Assembly: GCF_047495875.1 (NCBI RefSeq)
Contig: NC_092459.1
Span: forward strand, 39,730,490 to 39,794,489
Reading direction: 5' to 3'
Length of the DNA: 64,000 nucleotides
DNA from: Pithys albifrons albifrons
Taxonomy: Eukaryota > Chordata > Aves > Passeriformes > Thamnophilidae
Program-made: the position numbers and the translations under genes
Shown: positions 48,851 to 61,900 of the stretch, in pieces
Position numbering within the stretch: the stretch's first letter is position 1
Layout of the letters: each line of letters begins with the position of its first letter
Notes under the pieces: model-generated
The model's database searches: none
The model's input: the letters and a program-made list of their open reading frames with translations, nothing else
Told to the model about the DNA's origin: nothing

Positions 48851-51148
48851 CCTGAGCATGAAGGGAGTTCAGCATTAGCAGGTCCTCCCCCTTGAATGTA
48901 CAAGACCATCAGTGTATGTTTATTGCAGTAGTGATTTTTTTATGTGGACTTTTTTTCCAACAGTCTCAATGGTGAAGCATCAGATGGATGATGCTGAACC
49001 CAGGATCTATGGGCCTAAGTTTCTGAATAGTCTCAAACTAAGCCATATTCCTGAGTTTTTTTCCCTCTTAAGGGAGTGATAAGATACACATAAATGTGCA
49101 AATTAAAGTATGTGGGGTACCCTGGATCACAGGAGTTACTGTTTGGGATTTTTGAAATTCACAATAATAGCCACAGGACCAAAGTAGTTTTAAAAGTACA
49201 ACAGAACTCCAGTAATTTATGCACTTCTCTTCTGAGAAGTTATTATATGATCATATGTCATTAACTTTTTGCTGATTCACCCATTTCCTCTTAAATCCTC
49301 CATGCATGTGATTGAGAAGCATCACTTTGCACATAGGGGAGGAAAAGAAGATATAATCAGGCTATACATCTGATCTATAAATCTGACCTTTTAGTCAGTA
49401 GAGGCAGTTTCTGATCTTTGCCACTTGCAGAGAAAGGGGAAAATTCACTGAAACAACCAGTGATATTTTTGATGGGAGAAAAGTTGAAAGGGGGTGGGGT
49501 AGGACACTGAGAATAACAGCCTTTGTTCAGTGAAACAAATGTTAACACCAGAATACAGATAAAACTTTATGTATTATTAAAGAATACATTTTGCTGTTGG
49601 AAAAAATGTAATGCAACCTGGAATCATTTATTCAAACTGGTAATTCTTTTCATGTTGTCACATTACAAAAAGTCTTGACGTGTCTTGTGTCTGACTGAAA
49701 ATACAAAACAATGTGGCAAAGGCAACCAATAAGGAGGACTATATTTTCTTTAGCCTGAAAGCCAATGCAGAAAGAAATTACCAAAAAAAAAAAAACAAAA
49801 CTGAACCAAAAACCAAAAAAACCCCAACCTCACATAATTTTGTGGGAAAGGAGAAGGGGGAAAAAGAAAAGATAATCTAAGAGGTCATTTTTTTTCCCCA
49901 CACATGAGCATTTAGTCTACAGTAATCTACTAGGACTGTCAAATTTGATTGAAAGATAATGCAAGATTTTTTTCTTGACACAATTTATAGCATGTATCCA
50001 TTAGGAATAATTATGGTTGCATGATTTTGCTAGCTGTTATCTCTACAAGTGTTACTAATGGTTTTATCAATTACTCCCTGTCCAATAACTGCATGGTTGT
50101 AACCTAATTTAAAGGCACTCTATCACTAGGCTGATTTGTGTAGTAGTAAATGACAGCATTTGAGACACCAGCCAAACGACTCACTTCAGTGACTTAGTTA
50201 GTCTCTAATAATTAACAATTAGTAGGTACGTAGGAAAAACTCAAGAGACTAGAGTTCCCATGTTTCCTGTTCTTATTTAAATATAAGAAATTACCAAGAC
50301 TATCTCCTGCAAATTTAACCCTGTAAATAAAATCTCCTCCTGTAGCTGATAAAAAAATATGTTTTAATAAAGGTTAACAGCTGAGAAATAAAACAGAACT
50401 GAACTTTAGGACCCATGGTTGTAAACAGAGTGACAACATAAGCAGGAGATACAGGATTATACTTTGTGGTTTCGATGTTAGCGCTGTAGTTCAAAAGCAA
50501 AACCAGTGTGCTAAAAGGGTGATAGTGCTGGCAAAATTGTGCTATTTTCTTGAACTTTAGAGCAAAAATGCTGGATGTGCAGAAAGAAGCACTTCATTAC
50601 AGATCATTAGTGAGGTTTTATGTACAGCTCAGAAAGGTATTGCCTGCTCAGAAGAGACTCCAAAGAAGACTGAAATCTATTTTAAATGAGTGTAAAAGAT
50701 GGTATTCCTCCAAGGATGCTATCTCTGAGGATTTTAAAGAAGTTTTCCATTAAAAAATCTCTCTTCCTAAATAAAACTTTGAACTTTAAAGTTTAAAGTA
50801 GGATCTCGTACTCTGCAACTAACTCTTTCTTTGTAGGCACAAAGACATTTAAAATAACAGTGACTGCACAGGGGTTGAGGTTTTTACAGTGCACAGTCCG
50901 TTAGTATATTTGAATTTAGCTTGATGGGGCAAAATTGCCTGGAATAATTCATCATTTGGGTTATTGTGTCAGATCTTAGTACATCATCTCTTTCAGATTA
51001 TCCAAGATCCCAGTGTAACAATTTTTCCTTAGGAGCCTTGAGGGTTGTATGTTTATAAAATGCTGCACTTTACCCACTCAACAGCCTGATGACATTTTTA
51101 GGCTTACATGCAAAACCAGTATCTGCTATGAAGCTTGCACAATCTTCG
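48851..51148. other. Unique sequence, no confirmed gene
   Basis: No exon or RNA gene was recognised. An A-rich low-complexity patch lies at 49781-49826. A frame at 50568-50753 (starting at an ATG, rich in Lys, Arg and Leu) has protein-like codon use but no recognisable domain and no splice support, so it is not called. A palindromic ACTTTAAAGT core lies at about 50782-50791. Confidence 0.5.
49781..49826 (+). repeat. A-rich low-complexity patch
   Basis: A run of A's with AAAAC, ACCAAAAA and C4 interruptions, similar in composition to the tract at 11673-11790. No attached retrocopy was identified. Confidence 0.8.
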
Positions 51149-51400
51149 TAGGAACATAGGAGCTGCCACACTGGATTAGATCAGTGATCCATCTAGTGGG
51201 GTCCCCTGTCTCTGACACATGCCAAAGCCCGGCTGCTTTAGAGGAAGGTGTGAGAAACCTCATCAGAAAAAAACTATAGAAACACCTGCCTGTAAAGGGA
51301 GTTGCTTCTTAAACCCTTAGTAAGTGGCTGGTTTATGCCCTAAAGCATGATTGCATATATGCTTTAAAAAGTACAGGGGGTTTGTTATAATTACAGGAGC
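51149..51400 (-). mobile_element. Ancient CR1-like copy, - strand
   Basis: The segment contains GGAACATAGGAGCTGCCA, CACTGGATTAGATCAGTGAT, GAGGAAGGTGTGAGAAACC and TTTATGCCCTAAAGCATGA. From memory these match the 3' region of an old CR1-type family abundant in turtles and crocodilians and rare in birds. It is strongly diverged, non-coding and has no clear boundaries. The strand is assigned from the usual orientation of that family and is less certain than the family itself. Confidence 0.6.
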
Positions 51401-54400
51401 TGTCACTATCCTTATAATATTTGTATTATATTCTTGATCTCAAGGCTGTGTCTAGATTCTACAGCACAGTCCCACTTCCCTGATCATTATCAAGGTTGAG
51501 GGCTGACCCAGACAGGCTGCAGTTTGCTTTTAGGCAATATAGTCAAGTTTCTTTCTCCTGGGAACTAAGTCCTGCCTAGAGATGAGGGAGACAGAGAATG
51601 TCTAGTTCCTAACCTGATGTGGGTTCTCAGATCACACAATTTAAAATACTCACAGAAACCAAGCTGAAATTAATTAATTCAGCTAGGTTAGTTGGGCATT
51701 TTTAAGTCTCTTCTGCTGCATTTGAATTTTCTTTCTTTTTCATTGACCTGAAGGTTTTGATTCATCGAAACAGTAGATAGCCTCCTTTTTCTCCCCACTA
51801 TATATTTGTGATGTTCAATACTCTTACTGTTTTCTGCTTTTCGCTCACACTCTAAAGCAAGCAGTTTCACTCCTCTTTTCTTTTTTGTCTTAACCTACAT
51901 TCATCCACCTAAACATTTCACTGCCATTTTTGAAGCTCTTTATTTTCTGACATGCACTACACAGTGTTCTGAGAGTGTAACATTCATTTATCTAATGTCA
52001 TGAAAATAATTTTGGTTCTGTTCTCTGACTCCAAATGCATCCTTAATGTAAATATTATTTAATAATGCTAAAAGAAAAAACTCATGCCTCTGATTTTAGA
52101 TTAATCTGATGATATTCATCAGATAACAGAACATTTGTCCATTTAGCAAGCTGATAAAAAAATCTCAATCTGGATTACTAAAGCCAGAGATGATCTTCAA
52201 AATGTGGTTTTAACTTCACCCACCCTTCCTGATTCATCTGCATATTCTTTTGAAATCCACTCATTGAGTATCTGTAGTCCAAATGATGTCATCAGGCACA
52301 GCATGCAGCCACTACAAGTGGGACAATTATAATTTTTGTAGCTGATTAATCATCATGAGAAAGTAACAGTCAATTGACTCAATCATACATCCATGGTGAT
52401 TAATCACACTTCACTTGTGTTTTTTACAAGTATTTTACCGACAGTGCAGATGTTGGATGATTTTTCTCCTTGAGCCTTTTCCTTGGTCACAGATGTTAAG
52501 TAATCACCTTGTCCTGATACTTGACTTACCTATTTTTTATTTTTTTCAGACCCTTGAAACCAAATATGTTTCTTATGTAGAAAGAAAATGTTAAACTAGT
52601 TATTAATTTTTACAGATCAATCAATATCACTGCAATTATCATCTGTAGTTACTGGTGTTTTCAATCGGCACATTGCTCTTAAATCTGTTCTCTGTTATGC
52701 ATGACAGCAGGAATACTAATAAAACACTGACAGACGCAGGTAGCAGAGTCCATCTTACATTTAGATCACAGTTAGAGCTTCTAATCCAAGTGCATGCAGT
52801 CTCACTTGATTGTAACTAATTGGCATACAGGCACATAAACAAGTAAACAAGAATCTTCTGGCACTGAAATATTGAGGTTCATAGATACATGGGCTGGGAG
52901 ACTTCAGGCTTAACTTTGGTTAGGAATGTAAGGGAATGCCACAGGAGATGAAAGTATTGTAGGGTACAACTAAAACCCTGGTAATGATATTTTTCATGGA
53001 ATTACATCCATACAGATGAAGCCAAGTGAATTTACAACTGCTGTCTGTCTTATTACTATTGCATTCTATTGGTTTGTGTCATATGTGCATATACAGAGAT
53101 GATTTTGTTTTAAGAAGTGCAAGTCAATTTCTGGGTGCTTTTCAGGGATTTATTTCACATGACCCCTTATAGATAATATCTGTATATTTCCCAGGCTGCT
53201 CTCAATATTGCAAATGGAAATGTGTAAGGCAAAAAAGGTGTTTACCTCAAATGATGCGAGCCTCACTGACTCTAACTGCGTTTCATCCTTCAGAAAAAAC
53301 CAAGGATCCACATTTTATTTAGAAAAAGTATTGTACCAATCTCTTTGCCCATCCTTAGATCACTGTTAAGATCAATGCATACACTGGAAACTGCTTTCAT
53401 GAAAAGATGACACAGCTGCATTGAATTCTGCACTAGACTCCAGTCTTGATACTGTTAATAAAGATTCTAAGGTTGGGTGTAATTGTTAATACACTAATTC
53501 TAAAAATCCACTCAAATGTCACTTATAATCAGGATTTTCTACTGTGCTAGGACCCCTGGGGAAACCTTTGAAGCTGTGAATGGTGTACACGATGACAGGG
53601 ATGAACATAAGAAGGTAGAAGGCCACCGATGCTGTGTAGCTTAGTTGTATAAAACTATCACGTACATAGAAGCTTAGAAATACTGGCAGCTAGGAAGATG
53701 GGAAAGCAAAGTGTGAGATGGAGAAAACATCAAGATCCAGAAGGAAAAGCTTTACACTAAACCCAGCAATTTCAAAGCATTGGGGGAGAGGTGAAGAAAC
53801 TGTATGACTTGTAATTTACGGTGGAAGTACCAAGGCAGAAAAGACATTACAAAGGCATTTCATCAAGAAGACATCCATGACATGGAACTACATAAAACAA
53901 TAAATAAAAAAAACCTTACTTATTTTATTAGCAGTAGAGATGAACTTTACTTTAGATGTGAAAAAGGGGGATGGCTGTGAAACCTTGAAAAGGAAAATAA
54001 GAGTAACAAAGTAACTTAATATACAGTATTTTAAAAACCCTCTGAATGTTATTCAGTGATTATACATTAGTTGGGTTTTAATTTTATTAGAGCTGCAGAG
54101 ACTTATTGTCTCATTTTATCATATCTTTGATATAATTATGCATAACAGTCTGAAATGTAACTTTGTGTACTTCCAGTGCTTGCTGCACCTTATTTATGAT
54201 TAGTGCTTGGGCTGGTGTGAAGTGAATGCATATCCCTCAATAATGAAGTACGTAAGTGTTGGGCGAACTTTCCAGAGTCACAAGGCCTGCTGCAAAAAAA
54301 TCCCTTGTGAATCTTTTACAGCTATAAGTAGCCTGGCATTGGTAATAGCTTTACTGCTACAGGAATTATGGCAAAAAAAAACATTTTTGAAAAGCCCCTG

Positions 54401-54506
54401 AGGAAGAGTGGATATCAAGATATATGTGTGGTGGTCCTGGAAACAGTTGTTTTCATGAAGGGTGAGTTTTCTCAGTTTCTGTTTGGAATTTGACTTCCAC
54501 AGGTAA
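51401..54506. other. Unique stretch with possible cis-regulatory cluster
   Basis: No exon, RNA gene or transposon was recognised. Its notable content is the GATTAATC cluster at 52099-52405, next to an AP-1/CREB-like TGATGTCATCA motif at 52284-52294. The rest is AT-rich single-copy-looking DNA. Confidence 0.5.
52099..52405. promoter_or_regulatory. Candidate enhancer: three GATTAATC palindromes
   Basis: Exact GATTAATC palindromes occur at 52099-52106, 52344-52351 and 52398-52405, with TGATGTCATCA at 52284-52294 between them. TAATC/GATTA is the core of bicoid-class homeodomain sites (OTX, PITX, CRX), and the palindrome suits dimeric binding; this is established knowledge of those factors. An 8-mer like this is expected only about once or twice in a window of this size, so three within 310 bases is unusual. 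Enhancer function is inference; conservation was not tested. Confidence 0.3.
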
Positions 54507-54800
54507 TAGAATCATGGAAGGGCCTCACAACCCCTCCACTGTGGGTGGGGACAGTTTGCCCTAGACCATGTTGCTCAGACCTCTATTCAACCTAGCCTTG
54601 AACATTTCCAGGATGGGGCATCCACAACTTCTCTGGGCAACCTGTGTCAGTGCCTCACCACCCTTACAGTAAAGATTTTTCCCCTAATACCTCATCTAAG
54701 CCTACTCTTTCAGATTGAAGCCATCCCCCCTTATCCTGTCACTACACGCTCTTGTAAATAGTCTCAGTCTTTCTTGCAGGCTCCCTTTCAGTGCCAGGAG
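54507..54800 (-). mobile_element. CR1 LINE 3' fragment, - strand
   Basis: Reverse-complement CR1 blocks appear in order: AATAGAATCATGGAAGGGCC (terminus), CCATGTTGCTCAGACC, CTATTCAACCTAGCCTTGAA, CATCCACAACTTCTCTGGG, CAGTGCCTCACCACCCTTAC and ATCCTGTCACTACACGCTCT. It is the same kind of 5'-truncated fragment as those at 29699 and 48595. No octamer repeats and no coding sequence. Confidence 0.88.
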
Positions 54801-57800
54801 GACAACCTAAGAGTTTTCTCACACTTCCCCCTCTATTTCTTGCTCAATACAGTATTTAATTCAAGCTGTTTGTTGCTCTCTCATTACTCACTTTGCATGG
54901 ATTTCTGAAGAGGGGACAGGGGTCAGACTGGGAACTTCTCTCCCAAGCTTGCTTTTTAGTTAGATTGGAGAAAACACAGGAGATTTCAAACCATTTCCCA
55001 GATGGAAGAAAATGGAGGCAGCAAAGAGAGAAAGAAACTGATGATGGAATAGCAGTTAGAGGAGGGAGAGGTGCAGTCCCATTCTACAAAGATGCAGGAA
55101 GAAAATAAGAGAAGATTGAGAAAAGCCAGGAGCAATGAGGTGAGACTTATGAGGGCAGGAGATTAGGACAGGAATGAGACACTTAGAGAGTGGCAAAAGC
55201 CTTCTTCTGAGGTTGAAATTCAAATGAGGCTTTCTGGGTGTTGTTGCTCCTCTACTCTGGATTAGTATGTAGCTGTGAAACTTGCTGTCAGTGTGACTAG
55301 TCCCCATGCAGGACTGGCGCGCTAGTGACCCAGGCCATGGTCAGGGGCAATACTGCAGCTCACAAAGCCAAGGGCTGAGTAGAGGGTCACTTTACAGCTC
55401 TCCAGCCATCAGCACAATATTAAGCCATGAGACTTTTTGATGTAGGATTAAAGGGGGAGCAGGTTGCAGTTTATGTCTGAGCAACAAAACAAAAAAGCAG
55501 CAGGACAAATTTAAGCAAGTAAATACAAGCTTTCCAGAACCAGGAAAACTGCACCTTCTCTCTGCTTCCTAGTTATATCTTGTAACTATTCGGAAGCTGT
55601 TAACAGACCTGAGAAGCCAATCTTGGAGCCAGGTCCCCTGAGACCTGTGCAAGAGTCCCAAGTCTACCTTGTAATGAGGTGAGTGAATTAGCAGGCCCCA
55701 GGCATCCTGTTTAGCAAAAGTCTGTTGGTTAAAATCCTCACGTCTATGCAGACTGTTTTCACTTTCAGCAGAACAGCATTTTCCAAAAATGTGCTGATCA
55801 GCTCTAATTATCAAGGTTACAAACTGAATAACTCAAAAGGTAAGAAATGCCAGAATCCGTGCTGCCTGGGTAACCTTGCTGCTCTCATGCACACCCCTTG
55901 CACACGCATTATGATACAGTCTATAATTATCTGATTGCTTGTTATTTTTTCCCCCTTATCACTGGAGGCATGGGCTGCACCTGCAGCAGGGATGAATCAG
56001 AGTTAGGCAGTGAAGGTGGTTGCTCTCCTTAGACATGCTGGTTTGGTTGGTGCAAAGATGTGTAAGCTGAAGACTGAGGAATGAAAGGGTAAGGCATGAA
56101 TTATGGCAAAAAATGCTGATCAGGAGACCTAATTCTATACAAGCCTCTGCTGCAGGATTCATTCAAGGTGCTGGTCAGATCCCTTAAGCTAAATTTTGGA
56201 CAAGTGGTTCTTCAGAGGAGACCTAAACTGTTCTGAAACACAATGCCTCAGAAGATAAAGGAGATTTATGAAGCTGAGGAACACCGCCTTTAATTTATGC
56301 TTTCTGGGTACCTCAGTTTAGACCTTCGGTTTTGATTTACAGAGCTTTGGAACAGTCATACCTGCAACCAAAATCAATAATGGGAGCTGTTCTTTGATGG
56401 CATAAAGCATTGTAGAGTACAATGCTAACATTTCGGGGGGGGGGGGGGGGGGAAATCATCTGAAGACAGATCCTAAAGACTGCTAGCTAGGAAAAGTTAA
56501 TGGAAAAACTGGATCTTCATGTCCCTGTACAGTGATTCTCCACCTAGACAGTTTGAATAATAATCATGGCCCTCACACACCAAGGATAACATGAAAATAA
56601 ATTTAATGTATATCAGAGAAGCATTCAGACTGTAAAAGAAAATGCCATGAGAAAATTAATAGTTTTGTCTTCAAACCAGAGGTTTAAAGCAAGTGGTAAA
56701 TAAGGCACAAAGCCAAGAAAAGCATGAGGTGGTGCCAGATAGCTAAATAGCTCATTACACAGCACTGATGTGCACTGCACTCTGAAGGAGGAAGGGATCC
56801 CAGGGAAAAGAGTATCTTTTCATCTAGCTGAAGATTAGATCAGAAGACATGAAGAGAGATGATGGCCAGTGTTTGATGACACAGTAAATTCAGTTTAAGG
56901 TTCCCTAGAACTGGCAAAGAGACAGAGCACCATGATGAAAATACTGATTCAGTTTGGATTTTTTTCTGCCAAACCAAAATTTTTACAAATGTTGGGGAAA
57001 AAAATTATTCAAAATTTTATAAATTCCTATGCTCAGACTTTAGTTTCTTTCAAGTATCATTTTTTTCCAGAAGACAACATGGAAACATCAACCTGACAAA
57101 GGCTTGGCACCGGGTGCTCCACCTAGTTTAACATTAGCTATACTTGATTTGGAATTTGAAGTACTAGGTGTGCATATATTGCAATGCTAATGCCTTTGAG
57201 GGGAAAATCCAGACAAGGTTCTAAACATTACCTTGCCTTTGTGTACTTGATTTTGCAAATTTAACAAACTTAACAGACCCTTCCTCCACTCTTTTGTCTG
57301 TTATATGGAGGCTGTGTAGAGTTGCTTGAAACAGTCTCCAGCACAGAAGAGAAATTTATGTACTTGCAGGAGTGTATTCAGCAGATAGTTTAATTTTCTA
57401 TCTATTAAAAATCATCTATACATATGATTTATACTCTCAAACATAAAATCAACGTTTTTATAGTATTTTAGTTGTATTGCTATTTAGATTTCTTTATGAT
57501 GTCTAAAATAGATCTATACGGACAAAACATTTACCTTATACAAACCAAATCTATTTTTACCCTAGCTTTAAAACCATTTCTATACTGCAAGATAGACTGC
57601 AAAATTCCAAAATAACTTTATTGTGCTACAACTATAGTTAGGTGATTATTTTTCCCTAATACAAGGAATTTCAAAAAAATGTCAAGATACAACTGATGGC
57701 TCTTTGGAGAGATTAAACTCTTCTTTGTCCCTTCTGAGAATGTCCATAATTCTGAATACTCCTTCTGATAATAAAATCTTGAATGTCAAGTTTGTTTCAA

Positions 57801-58509
57801 AAATATTAGCACTTCTTTTGCTGATAGCCAGACCTAGAGCAACTAAAATCTGGAAACAACATTCATTGTTATTCTTGCTCAAAATCTTTAGTTTTCTCTT
57901 TTTGACAATTGCAAAATTTCCAGCAACAAAAATGCATTTTAAAGCCTGAAATACTTTCTTTCCTCATTCAGCATAAAATGCTCTGTGCCAAAGATGGATT
58001 TAATCTCCCCAAAGCCAAAGCTTCAAGTTAGTTTTTAACCACATTGCATGGTCAAGTCCTGAAACAGCAGACAGAAACAGAACAGCATTTCAGTAGGCAG
58101 TTACCATCAGGACATTGTGGCACACTCTAGTTTGTTGAAAAAATATAATATAATATCAAACTGAGGAAAAATCTGCTCAGTTCTTTGGCAATATGAATTG
58201 CTGGATTAGACAGTGCAAGAGGGATGGGCTTCTCAAACTTCTCTTGTCACTTTGGTTGACTCCTTTGTACCTGTGAACTGGTAAAAACTTAGGTATAATT
58301 AGCTAAACTTTATCCTTTTCACAGGTAATGTAGCCCTAATTTTGACTCAGAAACTGAGCTACTAGAAGGATGTATCAAAAGAAACAAAAAGGCCTTTTGA
58401 TCTTATTGTAACACCATAGTATTCTTTAAATGTACACAATATTAATTCATACCTACTCTATAGACATTTTCACTGCCAATCGGCCAACAGAAGCTTTAAT
58501 TCCAAGGAG
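54801..58509. other. Unique sequence, no gene seen
   Basis: No exon, RNA gene or transposon was recognised. It contains an 18-G run at 56435-56452. A slightly GC-richer segment at about 55300-55350 (GGCGCGCTAG) stands out from the AT-rich background but has no identified feature. Confidence 0.5.
56435..56452 (+). repeat. Poly-G run, 18 bases
   Basis: Eighteen consecutive G residues. Such a tract can form a G-quadruplex on the + strand and is also a common site of assembly or sequencing length error. Confidence 0.9.
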
Positions 58510-58743
58510 AACCAGGCCCAGATTGTTTTTATTCAGTAAATTCCAGAGATATAAACTGATAATGCTTTTGCTGATCTTACTAAACACCATGAGGGAGGTC
58601 CCACAGTAGGCCATGACTTGCTTGCGCTACTTAGCCAACGAGCCATGAAGCCCAAATGCCACTCAGAAGGCTGTCCATGGCCCCAATAGAGCAGGAGGAG
58701 AAAGGCAGTGCTCAGTGTGCAGAAAAAGCATAAGCAAGCTGTC
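58510..58743 (-). other. Candidate polyadenylated terminal exon, - strand (unverified)
   Basis: On the - strand a pyrimidine-rich acceptor, TTTTGCTCTTTACAG, ends at 58744. The sequence after it stays open for about 70 codons, with a hydrophobic segment (LCFFCTLSTAFLLLLYWG) followed by a Ser/Trp-rich stretch, and stops at 58533 in the TGA that overlaps an AATAAA signal (58533-58528). Acceptor, open frame and polyadenylation signal are in the right order for a last exon, but no upstream exon or protein family is recognised. An unrecognised LTR fragment would explain the same signals. Confidence 0.2.
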
Positions 58744-58960
58744 CTGTAAAGAGCAAAAGCAGGCCCATCCATGTTCTCAACAACCCCTTCCATTCCTCTT
58801 TTCTTCCAGACAAGTTGAGCCAAAGGCCTTTCTTCTGGAAAATGTCTTTGTAAATACAGTGATCCGTATTGCAACTGGTTTCCATAGTATTTATAGTTTC
58901 AATTTAAATTTTTATTTAGCTGAAAAGCATTTAAAACCACTTGACAATGACATCGTTTAA

Positions 58961-61900
58961 GACCCTCCCACAACATGATAGTATCAGTCCTTTCCAGAAT
59001 GCAGGACTGTTGTCTCAAATAGTTTGGTTTCTTGCAAAAATATTTTCATGCATTTTCCGCTAAAGAAGTATCACAGTGGAGTAATTAGTCCACTTGACAT
59101 TGCTCACACACCTAAAATCAAGCGCAAATGTTTTTAGAATCTATGAAATGTAGACTTCATGAAACTCCCTGACCAAAAAGGAAGGAAATGGGACTCTGAC
59201 AGTGAAATTTAAAGGCTTAAGGTACTCAGTGCAAGTAATCAAGTTCAAGGCCTGAAGTGAAGGAGGTCACAGGAAATAACCATAATGGACATTGCAGTGG
59301 GACTAAATCATCATAGGTCTTTTCCAATTGAAATTTCTATTCCTCTCCTCTCCTCTCCTCTCCTCTCCTCTCCTCTCCTCTCCTCTCCTCTCCTCTCCTC
59401 TCCTCTCCTCTCCTCTCCTCTCCCCTCCCTTCCCCTCCTGTCCCCTTCTCTTGTCTAACCTGAAAAATCCCCATGAAGAAGATTCACACAGAAATTATCT
59501 ATCTCAGATGTCAACTAAGTAGCTTTGCTAATTTACTTTTCATTCATTCATGATCTCTACTATTGAATTTTATTTGCATAACTTATATGCATTAGACTCT
59601 TATAATCAAGTTTTAATGTGTGCCCTAAATGTGTAAAACATACTTTTTTCCTCCATTATGATTTTGGTTCTGTAAAGTCAGCAAAAAAAATTCAGAACTT
59701 CAATAGTTGACTCATTTGCTGGTATTAATATTCCTTTGTATATATTTGGATGTATACTTTGTTTCATTTTTTTACTTTGTTGTTTTGCTGTGTTGGCTGG
59801 AAGGACTGTGCTAAAATTCACCTGCCACTCAGTTTAATTTCATGTGTTTAGGGCTGTACAACGTTCCATGTAAAACTAATCAATACAAGGATTTATGAAA
59901 CTTCAAAACAGAGCAGTCTAAAGGAGGAAATTATAGTCAGTTCCATTTATTAAAGATTTCCTATATTAAATTTAGTATAAGAGAATCTCTATACATCTTC
60001 TTTTAGGGTATTTGTCAAGTGTATAGACTGAAGAAACAATCATTGTTGGTTCCACTGCAATGTGTCTTTATTTGTTGCTTGCTATTTAATATTAGCTGGA
60101 AGGAAGCAAACCATGTCATGTGGAGGTGAAATACTGGTTCGATTTTAGTCACTAGCAGCTCTTCCATTAATTTCTTTTGGAATTTTACCTGCTGTGCAAA
60201 ACACTGTGCAATGGAAAAAGAAACTGCAAATTTTATAAAATGAAAATAGGACGAAAATATAAATGACTTTGCATCCTTCCTGTATTCAGCTGTCTGACAT
60301 TGCAAGCTAGATTGCATACATATATATTCATACATCTAGGCATATACATTCATTTATATAAGGTATATATAAAAGGGAAGATCATTAACTCATTAAAATA
60401 CAGTATTTGTAGCTGAATATATTTGTTTCTTTCCAGGATTAACAATAAACTTTCCAATCTTCTTTGTATATCTCCAACATGTATGAAAGACTTTTGCCTC
60501 TACTTTCATTCCTTCTCATTACTAATTCTAATCTTTTATTCTGATGGCAAATTTCATTAAGATGTTTGTGTTTCAGAACACTGTGGCTACCTAAAACTTA
60601 TACAGACTTTCAAATACTTATTTTTTGAGGATTTGAAGATATTCCCAATTCTGATTTTTGTATTTTAGTTGACAGATGAGCAATGACATTGTCTTTTAGA
60701 AAATAAAATTTCATGCAGATGATGAATTGTCCAACACTATATATATCTCTATATATATGTGCATATACAAGCACACACACATACACTATGAAATTTCTTA
60801 CCTAATAATACAACATTAGTAGCTATAAGAAAACACTTATCTATCACAATAAACTCAATCTGTATCAGTTATAAATCAACATGTAAATAACATTTCAATA
60901 TAGGAACATGCAGACCTTTTTTAAAAACATTAAAAAAGCAAATTGTCTGCATATGCCAGTAGAAGTCCAGTTACATGGCTAACTTGCCCATTTCTGTGGG
61001 TATGCAGTTATTTAGGGCACTTCAGTTTTTTGGTCTCTCCATGTGTAATTTGAAATCTTAGTTACTTGTTTTGCTCTTGTGAACAATTTTGGAAACTAAA
61101 AACTATTTTCTAACTTCAATCATTTCTCTCTTCACTTGCCAAATATTTCTCTGGTACTTCATGACAAAAAAATAAGCCAGTTGTTACTGAATCACTCATG
61201 ATTTAAAATATTTTCTCCTGCTGAAGTTCTGATTTGCAGACAGCTCCTCTTACTTCTTGTTCTTCCTACACTTGCAAACTGGAACATAATGGGACCCATG
61301 AAGGGAAAATAACAAGCAATAAAAAACTTTTTTCCTTGGCCTACAGATCACACAGAAAACTAGCTGAAACAAGTGGTACAGAACACAAACCATACAATTT
61401 CCTTTCCACATGACAAGAAACAGTGTACAATCTTATTTTGAACAAATAGACATTCAATATGGTGAATACAAGAACAAACCACAAAGAAACAAGAACGAGG
61501 TTTGGTTCGGTTTTTGTTATCACTTCTTTCTACCAGACACTGGTCAGCAGGCAAAGGGCAAGTTTTCAATGGTTCTAGTTTGTTCTCTTTAGTACCACCC
61601 TTGTTCCTCCAAATGACTGTTTTACATGAAGTTTCCTTGGAAACAATTATCAACTGTATTGTAGAGATCAACCTATACACAAAAGAGCAAGATAGACATT
61701 TTATCACTGCAATTCATGTATATCTATAAATGGTGGTGATCTGCTGTTAATTGCACCAATCAGCTTACAATAATAAAATATTTATTGTAGCCAAAGCTGG
61801 ATTGCTTGTGCAAAGGAGTTATTTTGGGGCTAAGAAACAAAATCTGTTTCAGTCTTCATTCAAAAAAAATATCCAGTCTTTATCTTGGCGTTTTCTATTT

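Noticed and set aside
60136..60146. tRNA B-box-like GGTTCGATTTT
   Set aside because: No A box, acceptor stem or anticodon arm is present at the right spacing.
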